Source: Rhodococcus sovatensis
GTDB lineage: Bacteria > Actinomycetota > Actinomycetes > Mycobacteriales > Mycobacteriaceae
Reading direction: 5' to 3'
Length of the DNA: 64,000 bases
NCBI RefSeq assembly: GCF_037327425.1
Contig: NZ_CP147846.1
Span: 1,984,001 to 2,048,000, forward strand
How positions within the stretch are numbered: the stretch's first letter is position 1; every line of letters starts with the position of its first letter. Position numbers and translations under genes: made by a program. Under the pieces are notes generated by a model that was not told the DNA's origin, ran no database searches, and saw nothing but the letters and a program-made list of their open reading frames with translations. Below, piece by piece: positions 43,268-52,077 of this stretch.

Positions 43268-44196
43268 CTCGCCATCATCCGTTCTGCGCGGAGGTGGATC
43301 TCCGCGCGTACCTCTGCGGGGCCCAATACTTCGCAGTCGTCACCGAGCATCCAGACGAGCGATCCCGTGTGGCCCGAGCCGCCGAGAACGACGTCGAGTT
43401 CCAGCCATCCGTCGCGCTCGACGAGGACGTCGCCGACCTGAATTGCTGTTGCCTCGACCTCCCTCATACGCTCAGCGCGGACACGAATTCGTGCGGTGAG
43501 GACGTTTCGGGTCTCCCGGAACTGCGCGCGTCTGGCGTCCCACATCGAAGCGAGATCGATGGAAGCGCTTCGTTCTGCCGGTTCGTCGGTGAGTTCCGCA
43601 CACAGAATTCGTCCCACCCGATACGTCCGATCCTGCCCGTCACAGGTCGCCAACAGATACCAACTGCCCGCGGCATACACAAGCCCGAGAGGGTCCACTG
43701 TGCGCACGCGTGCAGGTTTGGCGCGCCCCTCGTATTCGATCCGCAGGCGCGTGCCTTCGAACACCGCCTGTTGAACCACAGATAGGTGCACATCCCTCGG
43801 ACCGTCTCGGAGCCATCCGTCCGGACGAACCAGAACGCGATCGGCCACCCCGGTAGCCGCACGCCGCTGATCGTCCGGAAGCGACGCAGCGACCTTGCGC
43901 ATCGCAGAGGCGAACGAAGTCGACATTCCGAGTGATGCGGATGCGTCGGCCGACATCAGTGCGGTGGCCTCTTCGACTGTCAGTCCAGTCAGGTCGGTCG
44001 TGAAGCCCGGTAGTAGCTCGAATCCACCGTGTCGTCCGCGTTCGGCAAAGACGGGAAAGCCTGAGATCGACAGTGCATCGATATCACGCATTACCGTCCG
44101 TTCGGACACCTCCAACTCGACCGCGAGTTGTGACGCCGACATTCGTCCGCGATTCCGCAGGAGGAGGACCAACGAAATCAACCTGTCTGCCCGCAT
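43249..44196 (-). CDS. HTH/WYL-domain transcriptional regulator
   Basis: A 315-residue YafY-type regulator. An N-terminal winged HTH (MRADRLISLVLLLRNRGRMSAS to ELEVSERTVMRDIDALSISG) is followed by the WYL ligand-sensing domain (VFEGTRLRIEYEG, VDPLGLVYAAGSWYLLATCDG, YRVGRI) and the C-terminal WCX segment. ATG at 44196 starts exactly at the HTH; longer frames run through the operator. It diverges from the TIGR03086-type gene, and a perfect palindrome lies between them, the usual arrangement for a self-regulating repressor controlling its neighbour. The effector is unknown. Confidence 0.92.
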   Translation of the reverse strand: MRADRLISLVLLLRNRGRMSASQLAVELEVSERTVMRDIDALSISGFPVFAERGRHGGFELLPGFTTDLTGLTVEEATALMSADASASLGMSTSFASAMRKVAASLPDDQRRAATGVADRVLVRPDGWLRDGPRDVHLSVVQQAVFEGTRLRIEYEGRAKPARVRTVDPLGLVYAAGSWYLLATCDGQDRTYRVGRILCAELTDEPAERSASIDLASMWDARRAQFRETRNVLTARIRVRAERMREVEATAIQVGDVLVERDGWLELDVVLGGSGHTGSLVWMLGDDCEVLGPAEVRAEIHLRAERMMASHAPKA

Positions 44197-44214
44197 CGAG
44201 CAATCTTCGCAGAA

Positions 44215-44239
44215 ATATATGACAGAAGGTGTCATATAT
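44215..44239. promoter_or_regulatory. Palindromic operator between the WYL regulator and its neighbour
   Basis: ATATATGACA at 44215-44224 and TGTCATATAT at 44230-44239 are perfect complements around the five-base centre GAAGG. It is the only AT-rich spot in the 61-bp divergent region and ends 18 bases before one start codon and 18 bases after the other, so a bound dimer would block both promoters. The WYL regulator is the likely binder, by position. Confidence 0.75.
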
Positions 44240-44257
44240 GGCGATTTGACTGTCCTC

Positions 44258-44857
44258 ATGACCACACCAGACATCGATCCCCGTCCCCTCTACCGCGATG
44301 CCCTCGATTGGGTCGCCACACTCATCAGAGAAGTGCGCACCGAGCAGCTGCCGCTCCCCACGCCGTGCACGGAGTTCGACGTGGCTACATTGATCGGGCA
44401 TCAGCTCGCCGGTGTTCGGCGCGCCGCCACGATGGGCAATGGTGGGAGTGCAGAATCGGTGCCGTTCGTGCTGGAAGGGTTCGGCGATCCCACCTCCGCG
44501 TACTTGGCCGAAGCTTCAGCCGCAATGAAAGCCTGGGAAGACGACGCGAAGCTCGATACGACGGTCGCCGCGCCATGGGGTGTGGTTCCCGGCCGCGCAG
44601 CGATGTGGGCCTATCTGAACGAAACACTCGTGCACGGGTGGGATCTCGCTGTCGCAACCGGCCAATCGTACGAAGCACCCCCCGAGATGGTGACGCATGT
44701 GCTGACCGCTGCAACGACGGCAATCCCAGCAGAGACTCGCAACTTCATGCCCTTCGACGAAGTGGTCGAGGCACGACCGGGTGCCGGACCGACCGAACGC
44801 CTCGCTAATTGGTCGGGCAGGGTGAGCGATCCGTGGATTCCGGCACTTCTAGGCTGA
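44258..44857 (+). CDS. TIGR03086-type metal-binding protein (DinB-like)
   Basis: A 199-residue protein of the TIGR03086 actinobacterial group, a relative of mycothiol-dependent maleylpyruvate isomerases. The family pattern is seen in LPTPCTEFDVATLIGHQLAGVRR at 35-58 and NETLVHGWDLAVATGQ at about 125, which place the metal-binding His residues. It ends in FMPFDEVVEARPGAGPTERLANWSGR. Its reaction is unknown; thiol transfer is inferred from the family. Divergence from the WYL regulator across the palindrome suggests it is the regulated target. The last 9 bases overlap the 3' end of the convergent amidohydrolase gene. Confidence 0.82.
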   Translation: MTTPDIDPRPLYRDALDWVATLIREVRTEQLPLPTPCTEFDVATLIGHQLAGVRRAATMGNGGSAESVPFVLEGFGDPTSAYLAEASAAMKAWEDDAKLDTTVAAPWGVVPGRAAMWAYLNETLVHGWDLAVATGQSYEAPPEMVTHVLTAATTAIPAETRNFMPFDEVVEARPGAGPTERLANWSGRVSDPWIPALLG

Positions 44858-46474
44858 CCCGTCGTAGACCTGCACTCCGCCGAGGAAGGTCGCACGAACG
44901 TCCAGTTCGGCGATCTTCTCCGGGAGTACTTGACGTGGGTCTGCCGACAAGACCACGAAGTCCGCGTATTTTCCTACCTCGATCGACCCAATAATGTCGT
45001 CCGCGAACAACTGCCATGCAGCATCGATCGTCTGCGCGCGAATTGCCTGCTCGACGGTGAGCCGTTCTTCGGGTGCGGACACTCGTCCGCTCGGTGTGGT
45101 TCGTGTGACTGCGACCGAAATATTGCGCAGCGGCTCCTCGGGCGTGACAGGCGGGTCGTTGTGTAGCGAGATTCGCATGCCGGCCGCAACTGCAGAACCC
45201 GCTGGCATCCACCGTGTTCCGTGCTCGGGTCCGAACAGTCCGTCGACCAGAACATCACCCCAGTAGTGAATCTGATCGACGAACAAGCTGCACGTGACGC
45301 CCAGCGCGACTGCACGTTCCAACTGATCCTGGCGAATGGCGCCCACATGCTCCAGACGCAAGCGATGATCGGGACGCGGATGACGCTCGAGGGCGCTCTG
45401 GTAGACGTCGAGGATGGTATCGATCCCGTTGTCCCCCATGACGTGGCAGGCGATCGGCCACCCCCGGGGGAAGTATGCGTCGACGATCTCGGTCAACTGC
45501 TCGCGGGTGTAGTTGGCGTGTCCACAGGATCCGGGCTGGACGCCGATGACCCTCGTTGCTTCGGTGTCGAGGTACGGGAACGTGAGGTCGATATTTCCGA
45601 TCCACGGCGAGCCGTCGACCCAAATCTTGATGCCCGTGTGGCGCACTGTGTCGTCTCCGCTCGAGGGGTCGTTGTGTGCTGTCATCGACGGGTTGGACAT
45701 CTCGTAGGTCCGGAGTCGGACGGTCAGCGCACCGGATGCATTCAGCGCCTCGACCACGGGACCGAAGTCGGGGTCGTATGCCATCTCGGAACACGTCGTC
45801 AGCCCTGCGCGATTCAATCGTGCGCACTCGGCGACGAGCATTGCCGGGTACGCGCCGGCGGTCATGGCACCCGCGACAAGAGGGAACACAGCTCCTGTTT
45901 CGCGCGCCGTCCCGTCCAACTCGCCGTCTGCACCGCGACCGTAGGCCGCCCCTTTTGGATCCGGCGTGTTCCGGTCCAGGCCCACACTCGCGGCCGCGGC
46001 CGAGTTGAAGAACGCGAGATGGCCCGAATTGTGCAGCACGACAAGCGGAGTCTCAGGCGCGATCGAGTTCAACCATGCCAGCGAAGGTTCAGGTAGCCCG
46101 TTCTGCAGCAGTGCGTCCCATCCGCTCAAGAAGGCACCTTCCGTGCCTCGGCGAGCGACTTCGCTCCGAATTGCCGAGACCACGTCATCGCAATCCTTCA
46201 TCGTGACGGGACGAATGTCGACCATGCGGTCAGACAACACCAGTGCTTCCATCAGAGGATGCCCATGTGCCTCCACCAGTCCCGGCATCACGCATCCGTC
46301 TTCGACGTCGACAACGTGTGTATCGGGCCCGATCTGCTCTTCGATCTCGTCTCGGGAACCTACCGCCACGATTTTGCCGGCACGAACAGCGACCGCCCCG
46401 GCGGTGGGAAGTGACGGATCGACCGTCAGCACGGTTCCGAGCAGTACCAGGTCAGCTACCGATGAAGGGGGCAC
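44849..46474 (-). CDS. Second YtcJ-type amidohydrolase
   Basis: A 541-residue member of the same amidohydrolase_3 (YtcJ) family as the gene at 34318, but clearly diverged from it. Marks are LVLLGTVLTVDPSLPTAGAVAV, HxH in MPGLVEAHGHPLMEALV, VVLHNSGHLAFFNSAA, IKIWVDGSPWIGN, IACHVMGDNGIDTIL, LRLEHVGAI, ISLHNDPPVTPEEPL with the catalytic Asp, and GSIEVGKYADFVVLSADPR. It is cytoplasmic, with no signal. The substrate is unknown. It is separated by 22 bases from the PPOX gene downstream of cobN on the same strand. Confidence 0.88.
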   Translation of the reverse strand: MPPSSVADLVLLGTVLTVDPSLPTAGAVAVRAGKIVAVGSRDEIEEQIGPDTHVVDVEDGCVMPGLVEAHGHPLMEALVLSDRMVDIRPVTMKDCDDVVSAIRSEVARRGTEGAFLSGWDALLQNGLPEPSLAWLNSIAPETPLVVLHNSGHLAFFNSAAAASVGLDRNTPDPKGAAYGRGADGELDGTARETGAVFPLVAGAMTAGAYPAMLVAECARLNRAGLTTCSEMAYDPDFGPVVEALNASGALTVRLRTYEMSNPSMTAHNDPSSGDDTVRHTGIKIWVDGSPWIGNIDLTFPYLDTEATRVIGVQPGSCGHANYTREQLTEIVDAYFPRGWPIACHVMGDNGIDTILDVYQSALERHPRPDHRLRLEHVGAIRQDQLERAVALGVTCSLFVDQIHYWGDVLVDGLFGPEHGTRWMPAGSAVAAGMRISLHNDPPVTPEEPLRNISVAVTRTTPSGRVSAPEERLTVEQAIRAQTIDAAWQLFADDIIGSIEVGKYADFVVLSADPRQVLPEKIAELDVRATFLGGVQVYDGSA

Positions 46475-46496
46475 CCTGAGAAGTATGCGTCGAAGT

Positions 46497-46874
46497 TCAG
46501 GCCGGTACGACCGAAATGCCTACAGTGCCCGACTTGCCGCGTCGTAGCGAACTGCCCTTGACCGTCAACCATCCGAGGATGCCGTATTTCGAAGAGATCG
46601 CAGCTCGCGCCTTCTCCGTACCGGCCGAGTCGAGCAATTCGGCGACACCGTCGACGGCATCGCCCGTAACTTTCCCACGAGCCGAGCACGGCGCAACAGT
46701 CACCGTGGCGTTTCGCTTGATCCGCTTGACCTTCCACGAGTCCGCGGTGGTCCAGACCAATAGCCTGTCGCCGTCCCGCGCTCCCCACAACGGTGTCGCG
46801 ACGGTCGTGCCGTCCTTCTTGAACGTCGTGAGCGAGACGTACTTTCCGTCTGCGATCTCTTCAAACGTGGCCAT
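46497..46874 (-). CDS. PPOX-class F420-dependent oxidoreductase
   Basis: A 125-residue split-barrel flavin/deazaflavin-binding protein of the pyridoxamine-phosphate-oxidase superfamily. It shows the FDOR-B pattern: GKYVSLTTFKKDGTTVATPLW, LLVWTTADSWKVKRIKRNATVTVAPC, ARGKVTGDAVDG. It lies 15 bases after cobN on the same strand, matching the position of Rv2061c next to cobN in M. tuberculosis. The substrate is unknown. F420 rather than FMN is inferred from family and organism. Confidence 0.85.
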   Translation of the reverse strand: MATFEEIADGKYVSLTTFKKDGTTVATPLWGARDGDRLLVWTTADSWKVKRIKRNATVTVAPCSARGKVTGDAVDGVAELLDSAGTEKARAAISSKYGILGWLTVKGSSLRRGKSGTVGISVVPA

Positions 46875-46889
46875 GGGCCAAGAGTACGG

Positions 46890-49800
46890 CTAATCCCCTT
46901 CCAAATCTCCTTCTGTTTCCAGATAGATCCGCCGTAGCCCGTCGAGGATCTGAGCATCCGGTTCTGCCCACATCTCGCGTTCGGCGGCCTCGAGCAGCCG
47001 CTCGGCGATGCCGTGCAGCGCCCACGGGTTCGATTGCTGCATGAACTTCTGATTCTGCTCGTCGAGGACATAGGTCTCGGCGAGTTTCTCGTACATCCAG
47101 TCTGCAACGACGTTGGTGGTGGCGTCGTACCCGAATAGGTAGTCGACAGTCGCTGCCATCTCGAACGCGCCCTTGTACCCGTGTCGGCGCATCGCCTCGA
47201 GCCACCGCGGATTGACCACGCGTGCACGGAACACGCGGGCAGTTTCCTCCGACAACGTGCGGGTGCGTACGGACTCGGGCCTCGTGCTGTCCCCGATGTA
47301 CGCCTCGGGCGACTTGCCTGTCAACGCACGGACTGTGGCAACCATGCCCCCGTGGTATTGGAAGTAGTCGTCCGAGTCGGCGATGTCGTGCTCTCGAGTA
47401 TCGGTGTTCTTCGCCGCTACTGCGATCCGTTTGTATGCAGTTCGCATGTCGTCCGATGCGGGGACCCCGTCGAGCCCTCGTCCGTACGCAAAACCGCCCC
47501 ACGTCGTGTACACCTGCGCAAGATCGGTATCGCTGCGCCAGGTCTTGCTGTCGATCAACTGCAGCAGGCCCGCACCGTAGGTACCCGGCTTCGATCCGAA
47601 GATTCTTGTCGTCGAACGTCTTTCATCGCCATGCTCGGCAAGATCGGCCTGGGCATGTGCGCGAACGAAGTTCTGATCCGCGGGCTCATCGAGTGCTGCG
47701 ACGAGTCGCACTGCGTCGTCGAGCAACGCCAGCACATGGGGAAACGCATCGCGGAAGAAACCGCTGATGCGCACCGTGACGTCGATGCGCGGTCGGCCGA
47801 GTTCCTCGAGCTCGATCACCGCAAGCCTCGTGACGCGGCGAGATGCCTCGTCCCACACCGGTGACACTCCGAGAAGCGCGAAGACCTCGGCGACATCGTC
47901 CCCGGACGTACGCATGGCCGATGTACCCCACACCGAGAGCCCGACCGACTTCGGCCAGTCCCCATGGTCCTGTCGGTATCGTGCCAACAGCGATTCGGCC
48001 ATCGCCTGACCTGTTTCCCACGCAAGCTTCGACGGCACGGCCTTCGGATCGACCGAATAGAAGTTGCGACCGGTCGGCAGCACGTTGATCAAGCCTCGCA
48101 GCGGCGAACCGCTCGGGCCCGCGGCGATGAAACCGCCGTCGAGCGCATGCAGAACCTGATCGATCTCACGAGAGGTTCCCCGCAGACGAGGCACCACCTC
48201 GGTGGCTGCAAACCGGAGAATCTCCGCGACCGTAGAACCGTGCGTGCCGGCAACCCGCTCAGCTTCGGCTGGGTTCCACTGAGTCTGCTGCATCTCCGCG
48301 ACAAGACCATGTGCGATCGACTCGACTTCGTCGACGCGGACACGTTCCTCGTCGCCGTCTTCGCTGAGGCCGAGAGCTTCCCTCAGACCGGGAACGGACT
48401 GCTCACCGCCCCACATCTGACGTGCTCGCAGCATGGCGAGGACGAGCTCGACTTCGGCGTCGCCAACAGGTTCCTGCCCGAGAATGTGCAGTCCGTCTCG
48501 AATCTGCACGTCTTTGATCTCGCATAGCCAACCATCGACGTGAAGAAGCATGTCGTCGAATACTTCCTCGTCGGGCCGCTCCTCCAGACCGAGATCGTGG
48601 TGCATCTGAGCTGCTGTCATCAGTGTCCAGATCTGCTGACGAATGGCAGGCAGTTTTGCGGGGTCGAGGGCGCAGATGTTGGCATGCTCGTCGAGCAGCT
48701 GCTCGAGACGTGCAATGTCGCCGTAGCTCTCTGCGCGGGCCATCGGAGGTATGAGATGGTCGACGAGGGTTGCGTGCGCACGGCGCTTGGCCTGAGTTCC
48801 TTCACCGGGATCGTTGACGAGGAACGGGTAGATCAGCGGCAGGTCGCCGAGCGCGGCATCGGTACCGCACGATGCGGACATCCCGAGTGTCTTTCCGGGC
48901 AACCATTCGAGATTGCCGTGCTTGCCGAGATGCACCATCGCGTCCGCCCCGAATCCGCCGTCGACGGTCGAGGCTTGAATCCAGCGGTAGGCTGCCAGGT
49001 AGTGGTGGCTCGGCGGAAGATCCGGATCGTGGTAGATCGCAACAGGTCTCTCGCCGAAACCGCGCGGCGGCTGCACCATGATGACGACGTTTCCGAACTG
49101 CATCGCTGCGATCACGATCTCACCGTCGGGATCCGAAGATCGGTCGACGTACAGATCGCCCGGCGCGGGACCCCAATGCTCCTCGACCGCGGACGTCAGG
49201 TCCTCGGGCAAACGAGCGAACCACGACCGATACCGCGCAGCAGAGATGCGAATCGGGTTGCCCTCGAGTTGCTCGGCTGTCAGCCAGTCCGGATCCTGAC
49301 CACCACGGGCGATCAACGCGTGGATGAGGGCATCACCGTCGCGCGCTGCCAACCCCGGGATTGAATCCGGACCGTCTACGGGTCCGAGATCGTAGCCAGC
49401 GCCGCGCATCTCGGCCATCAAGGCGATCGCGCTGGCCGGAGTATCGAGTCCGACTGCGTTGCCGATCCTGGCATGCTTGGTCGGGTACGCCGAGAACATG
49501 AGCGCAATCCGCCGATCCGACGCCGGAATGTGCCGCAGCTTCGCGTGCCGAACTGCGATTCCTGCCACTCGCGCCGCCCGCTCGTGATCGGGGACGTACG
49601 TAGTCAAGCCATCACCGTCGATCTCCTTGAACGAGAACGGAACTGTGATGAGTCGCCCGTCGAACTCGGGAACGGCGACCTGAGTGGCGACATCGAGCGG
49701 CGAGAGACCGTCGTCGTTCTCCTCCCATGTCGCGCGACTACTGGTCAGGCACAGTCCCTGCAGGATCGGTACGTCGAGAGCTGCCAACTCCGCGACGTCC

Positions 49801-50495
49801 CATGCCTCGTCGTCCCCTCCCGCCGACGCACCCGAAGGCTTGGTCCCGCCGGCCGCCAGCACGGTCACGATCATCGCGTCGGCCGACTTCAGTGTGTCCA
49901 GAAGCTCTCGCTCGGCAGTCCGAAGAGACGCGCAGAATATCGGCAGCGCCCGACCGCCGGCCGTCTCGACGGCCGCACTCAGCGCGTCGATGTAGGCGGT
50001 GTTCCCGGCGAGATGTTGGGCGCGGTAATACAGAATCGCAATGACGGGGCCCGTTGCATCTGCCTGCTGCGTGCGTTCGAGAACACCCCAGGTCGGTGTG
50101 TGCGCCGGAGCGGAGAATCCATGGCCGGTGAGGAGCACAGTGTCGGAGAGGAAGGCGAAGAGCTGCGCTAGATTCTCCGGCCCGCCTTCGGCGAGGTAGT
50201 TGTGTGCCTGTGCGGCGACGTTCCCCGGAACCGTCGACAATTCCATCAACTCTGCGTCGGGTGCTTGCTCGCCACCGAGTACGACTACGGGAAGCCCCGT
50301 GGCGAGTACTGCGTCCACTCCCTCCTCCCATGAACGTTTGGATCCGAGGATTCGTAGAACGATCAGGTCGGCAGCCGCAGCCAGCTCGGGAACATCGTCG
50401 GCGAGCAGCCTGGACGGATTCCCCCAGCGGTAGTCGGCGCCGCTTGCTCGCGCGCTGAGTAGATCGGTGTCCGACGTGGACAGCAGCAGGATCAC
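46890..50495 (-). CDS. cobN: Cobaltochelatase subunit CobN
   Basis: A 1201-residue large subunit of the aerobic cobaltochelatase, which inserts Co2+ into hydrogenobyrinic acid a,c-diamide together with CobS and CobT (not in the window). The chelatase-H family stretches are present, such as VMVQPPRGFGERPVAIYHDPDLPPSHHYLAAYRW, HLGKHGNLEWLPGKTLGMSASC, GNVDYFQYHGG-like (DDYFQYHGGMVATVRALTG) and the C-terminal NPRWLEAMRRHGYKGAFEMAATVDYLFGYDATT. GTG at 50495 follows AGGAGGG by 8 bases. A cobalamin riboswitch fills the leader, so expression should fall when B12 is plentiful. It is divergent from the AlaRS-like/cobG operon. Confidence 0.96.
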   Translation of the reverse strand: MILLLSTSDTDLLSARASGADYRWGNPSRLLADDVPELAAAADLIVLRILGSKRSWEEGVDAVLATGLPVVVLGGEQAPDAELMELSTVPGNVAAQAHNYLAEGGPENLAQLFAFLSDTVLLTGHGFSAPAHTPTWGVLERTQQADATGPVIAILYYRAQHLAGNTAYIDALSAAVETAGGRALPIFCASLRTAERELLDTLKSADAMIVTVLAAGGTKPSGASAGGDDEAWDVAELAALDVPILQGLCLTSSRATWEENDDGLSPLDVATQVAVPEFDGRLITVPFSFKEIDGDGLTTYVPDHERAARVAGIAVRHAKLRHIPASDRRIALMFSAYPTKHARIGNAVGLDTPASAIALMAEMRGAGYDLGPVDGPDSIPGLAARDGDALIHALIARGGQDPDWLTAEQLEGNPIRISAARYRSWFARLPEDLTSAVEEHWGPAPGDLYVDRSSDPDGEIVIAAMQFGNVVIMVQPPRGFGERPVAIYHDPDLPPSHHYLAAYRWIQASTVDGGFGADAMVHLGKHGNLEWLPGKTLGMSASCGTDAALGDLPLIYPFLVNDPGEGTQAKRRAHATLVDHLIPPMARAESYGDIARLEQLLDEHANICALDPAKLPAIRQQIWTLMTAAQMHHDLGLEERPDEEVFDDMLLHVDGWLCEIKDVQIRDGLHILGQEPVGDAEVELVLAMLRARQMWGGEQSVPGLREALGLSEDGDEERVRVDEVESIAHGLVAEMQQTQWNPAEAERVAGTHGSTVAEILRFAATEVVPRLRGTSREIDQVLHALDGGFIAAGPSGSPLRGLINVLPTGRNFYSVDPKAVPSKLAWETGQAMAESLLARYRQDHGDWPKSVGLSVWGTSAMRTSGDDVAEVFALLGVSPVWDEASRRVTRLAVIELEELGRPRIDVTVRISGFFRDAFPHVLALLDDAVRLVAALDEPADQNFVRAHAQADLAEHGDERRSTTRIFGSKPGTYGAGLLQLIDSKTWRSDTDLAQVYTTWGGFAYGRGLDGVPASDDMRTAYKRIAVAAKNTDTREHDIADSDDYFQYHGGMVATVRALTGKSPEAYIGDSTRPESVRTRTLSEETARVFRARVVNPRWLEAMRRHGYKGAFEMAATVDYLFGYDATTNVVADWMYEKLAETYVLDEQNQKFMQQSNPWALHGIAERLLEAAEREMWAEPDAQILDGLRRIYLETEGDLEGD

Positions 50496-50504
50496 AGGTA
50501 ACGC

Positions 50505-50650
50505 CCTCCTGAGGGGTTTTCGCGCCCCTCGGTTGCCATGAAGTTCTCGAGCTCGCGGGAGAGGGTCTGGCTGTGACAGTGGCGCGACCGCTCCGGAGTT
50601 ACACCGGCTTCCTCTCGGCCTGAGCCGTTCCAACCTCGAACTCTACCGAA
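50505..50650 (-). promoter_or_regulatory. Cobalamin (B12) riboswitch upstream of cobN
   Basis: On the minus strand the leader has the conserved core in order: GAGGAAGCCGGTG, then ACTCCGGAGCGGTCGCGCC, then ACTGT and the B12-box-like CACAGCCAGACC. Downstream, a GAGGGG...CCCCTC hairpin (loop CGCGAAAA, plus 50511-50530) ends right before the AGGAGGG ribosome site of cobN. The lack of a U-run suggests control of translation through that site, not termination. The 5' limit is estimated. The element abuts the start of the divergent AlaRS-like gene. Confidence 0.88.
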
Positions 50651-50669
50651 CGGACGTAGCATCCTTCGA

Positions 50670-52067
50670 ATGGATGCCAGAGCCATACGCAGCGCCTACC
50701 TGCAGTTCTACTCGGCACGCGGACATCATCCGATCGAGCGGGCGAATCTCGTGCCGCGAAACGATCCGACAACACTCTTCAACGGCAGTGGAATGCAACA
50801 ACTCCTGCCCTATCTGTTGGGCGCAGAGCATCCCGACGGAACGCGCCTGACCGACAGTCAGCCGTGCGTCCGCGTCCAGGACATCGAAGAAGTCGGCGAC
50901 AACCGCCATACGACCTTCTTCGAAATGCTCGGCAATTGGAGCCTGGGCGACTATTTCAAGTCCGAGCAGATTCCGTGGTTCTGGGAGTTTCTGACCGAAG
51001 TCGTCGGGCTCGATCCCGCCCGGATCTACGTGACCTGCTTCGCCGGAGACGAGCGGAACGGCATCCCGAAGGACACCGAAAGCGCCGAAATCTGGTCCTC
51101 GCTGTTCGGCGCTGCGGGCATCGATGCCGACCAGGTCGACCTCGGAACCGAGCATCTCGGCGGCGCTCTGGGCAACCACGGCGCTCGCATCGCGTTCTAC
51201 GGCGGCAAGAACTGGTGGTGCCGGGCCGGGGCAGCCGAAGCGATGCCGGTCGGCGAGCCTGGTGGACCGGACTCAGAGGTCTTCTACCTTTACCCGGACG
51301 TCCAACACGACACTGCATACGGTCAGTACTGCCACCAGAACTGCGACTGCGGCCGATACATCGAGCTGGGCAACTCCGTGTTCATGCAGTACGCCCGTAC
51401 CGAGGACGGTTTCGCGTCCCTGCCACGCAGGAATGTCGACTACGGGGGCGGCCTCGAGCGGATCGCCGCAGCAGCCCTGAACAGTCCGGATGTGTTCCGA
51501 AGCAGCCTTCTGTGGCCGATCGTCGAAGAGCTGCAAAGCGTGACGGGCAAGACCTACGACACGCACACGACAGCGATGCGGGTGGTGGCCGACCACCTTC
51601 GCGGCGCGGTCTTCCTCGCGGTCGACGGCGTACGTCCGAGCAACAAGGAGCAGGGTTACGTCTTGCGCCGCCTTGTTCGGCGTGCGATCCGATACGCCTT
51701 CGAGTTGGGGGTGGAGGAGAACTTTCTGCAGAAGATCGTGCCCGTCATCGCTGATCTCTATCGCGACGCATACCCCGAGGTGGCCGAGCACCACGACGAC
51801 GTCGTCGCCGCGCTGGTCAAAGAGGAGAAAGCTTTCCGGCAGACCCTGCGACGCGGGCTACGAGAGCTCGTCCGAATGTCGGATCGGCTCGTGACCGGGG
51901 AGGAACTCTTCGTTCTGTACGACACATACGGATTCCCGGTCGAGCTCAGCGTCGAGGAGGCTCGCAGCAACTCGATCTCGGTCAGCGACCAGTGGCGAAC
52001 AGAGTTCGACACGAAAATGCGCGAGCAGCGTGAACGGTCGAGAGCTGCGAACAAGATGCACTTGTAG
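50670..52067 (+). CDS. Stand-alone alanyl-tRNA synthetase catalytic domain
   Basis: A 465-residue protein matching only the N-terminal, aminoacylating part of AlaRS (normally about 880 residues). Class II motif 2 is in DIEEVGDNRHTTFFEMLGNW and motif 3 in VDYGGGLERIAAAAL. The tRNA-recognition helices follow (MRVVADHLRGAVFLAVDGVRPSNKEQGYVLRRLVRRAIRY, DTYGFPVEL). It stops where the editing domain would begin, close to the active E. coli fragment of 461 residues. An extra Cys cluster CHQNCDCGRYIE is present. The frame is intact with a clean stop, so it is not a decayed alaS. cobG starts 10 bases after it, implying one transcript with cobG-cobH-cobIJ. Its role is unknown: a spare AlaRS, or alanyl transfer to a non-tRNA partner. 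Confidence 0.88.
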   Translation: MDARAIRSAYLQFYSARGHHPIERANLVPRNDPTTLFNGSGMQQLLPYLLGAEHPDGTRLTDSQPCVRVQDIEEVGDNRHTTFFEMLGNWSLGDYFKSEQIPWFWEFLTEVVGLDPARIYVTCFAGDERNGIPKDTESAEIWSSLFGAAGIDADQVDLGTEHLGGALGNHGARIAFYGGKNWWCRAGAAEAMPVGEPGGPDSEVFYLYPDVQHDTAYGQYCHQNCDCGRYIELGNSVFMQYARTEDGFASLPRRNVDYGGGLERIAAAALNSPDVFRSSLLWPIVEELQSVTGKTYDTHTTAMRVVADHLRGAVFLAVDGVRPSNKEQGYVLRRLVRRAIRYAFELGVEENFLQKIVPVIADLYRDAYPEVAEHHDDVVAALVKEEKAFRQTLRRGLRELVRMSDRLVTGEELFVLYDTYGFPVELSVEEARSNSISVSDQWRTEFDTKMREQRERSRAANKMHL

Positions 52068-52077
52068 CCTGGGTGTC

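Noticed and set aside
50670..52067. Truncated or frameshifted ordinary alaS pseudogene.
   Set aside because: The frame is intact with all catalytic motifs, ends at a natural domain border, and cobG follows after 10 bases with no editing-domain remnant.
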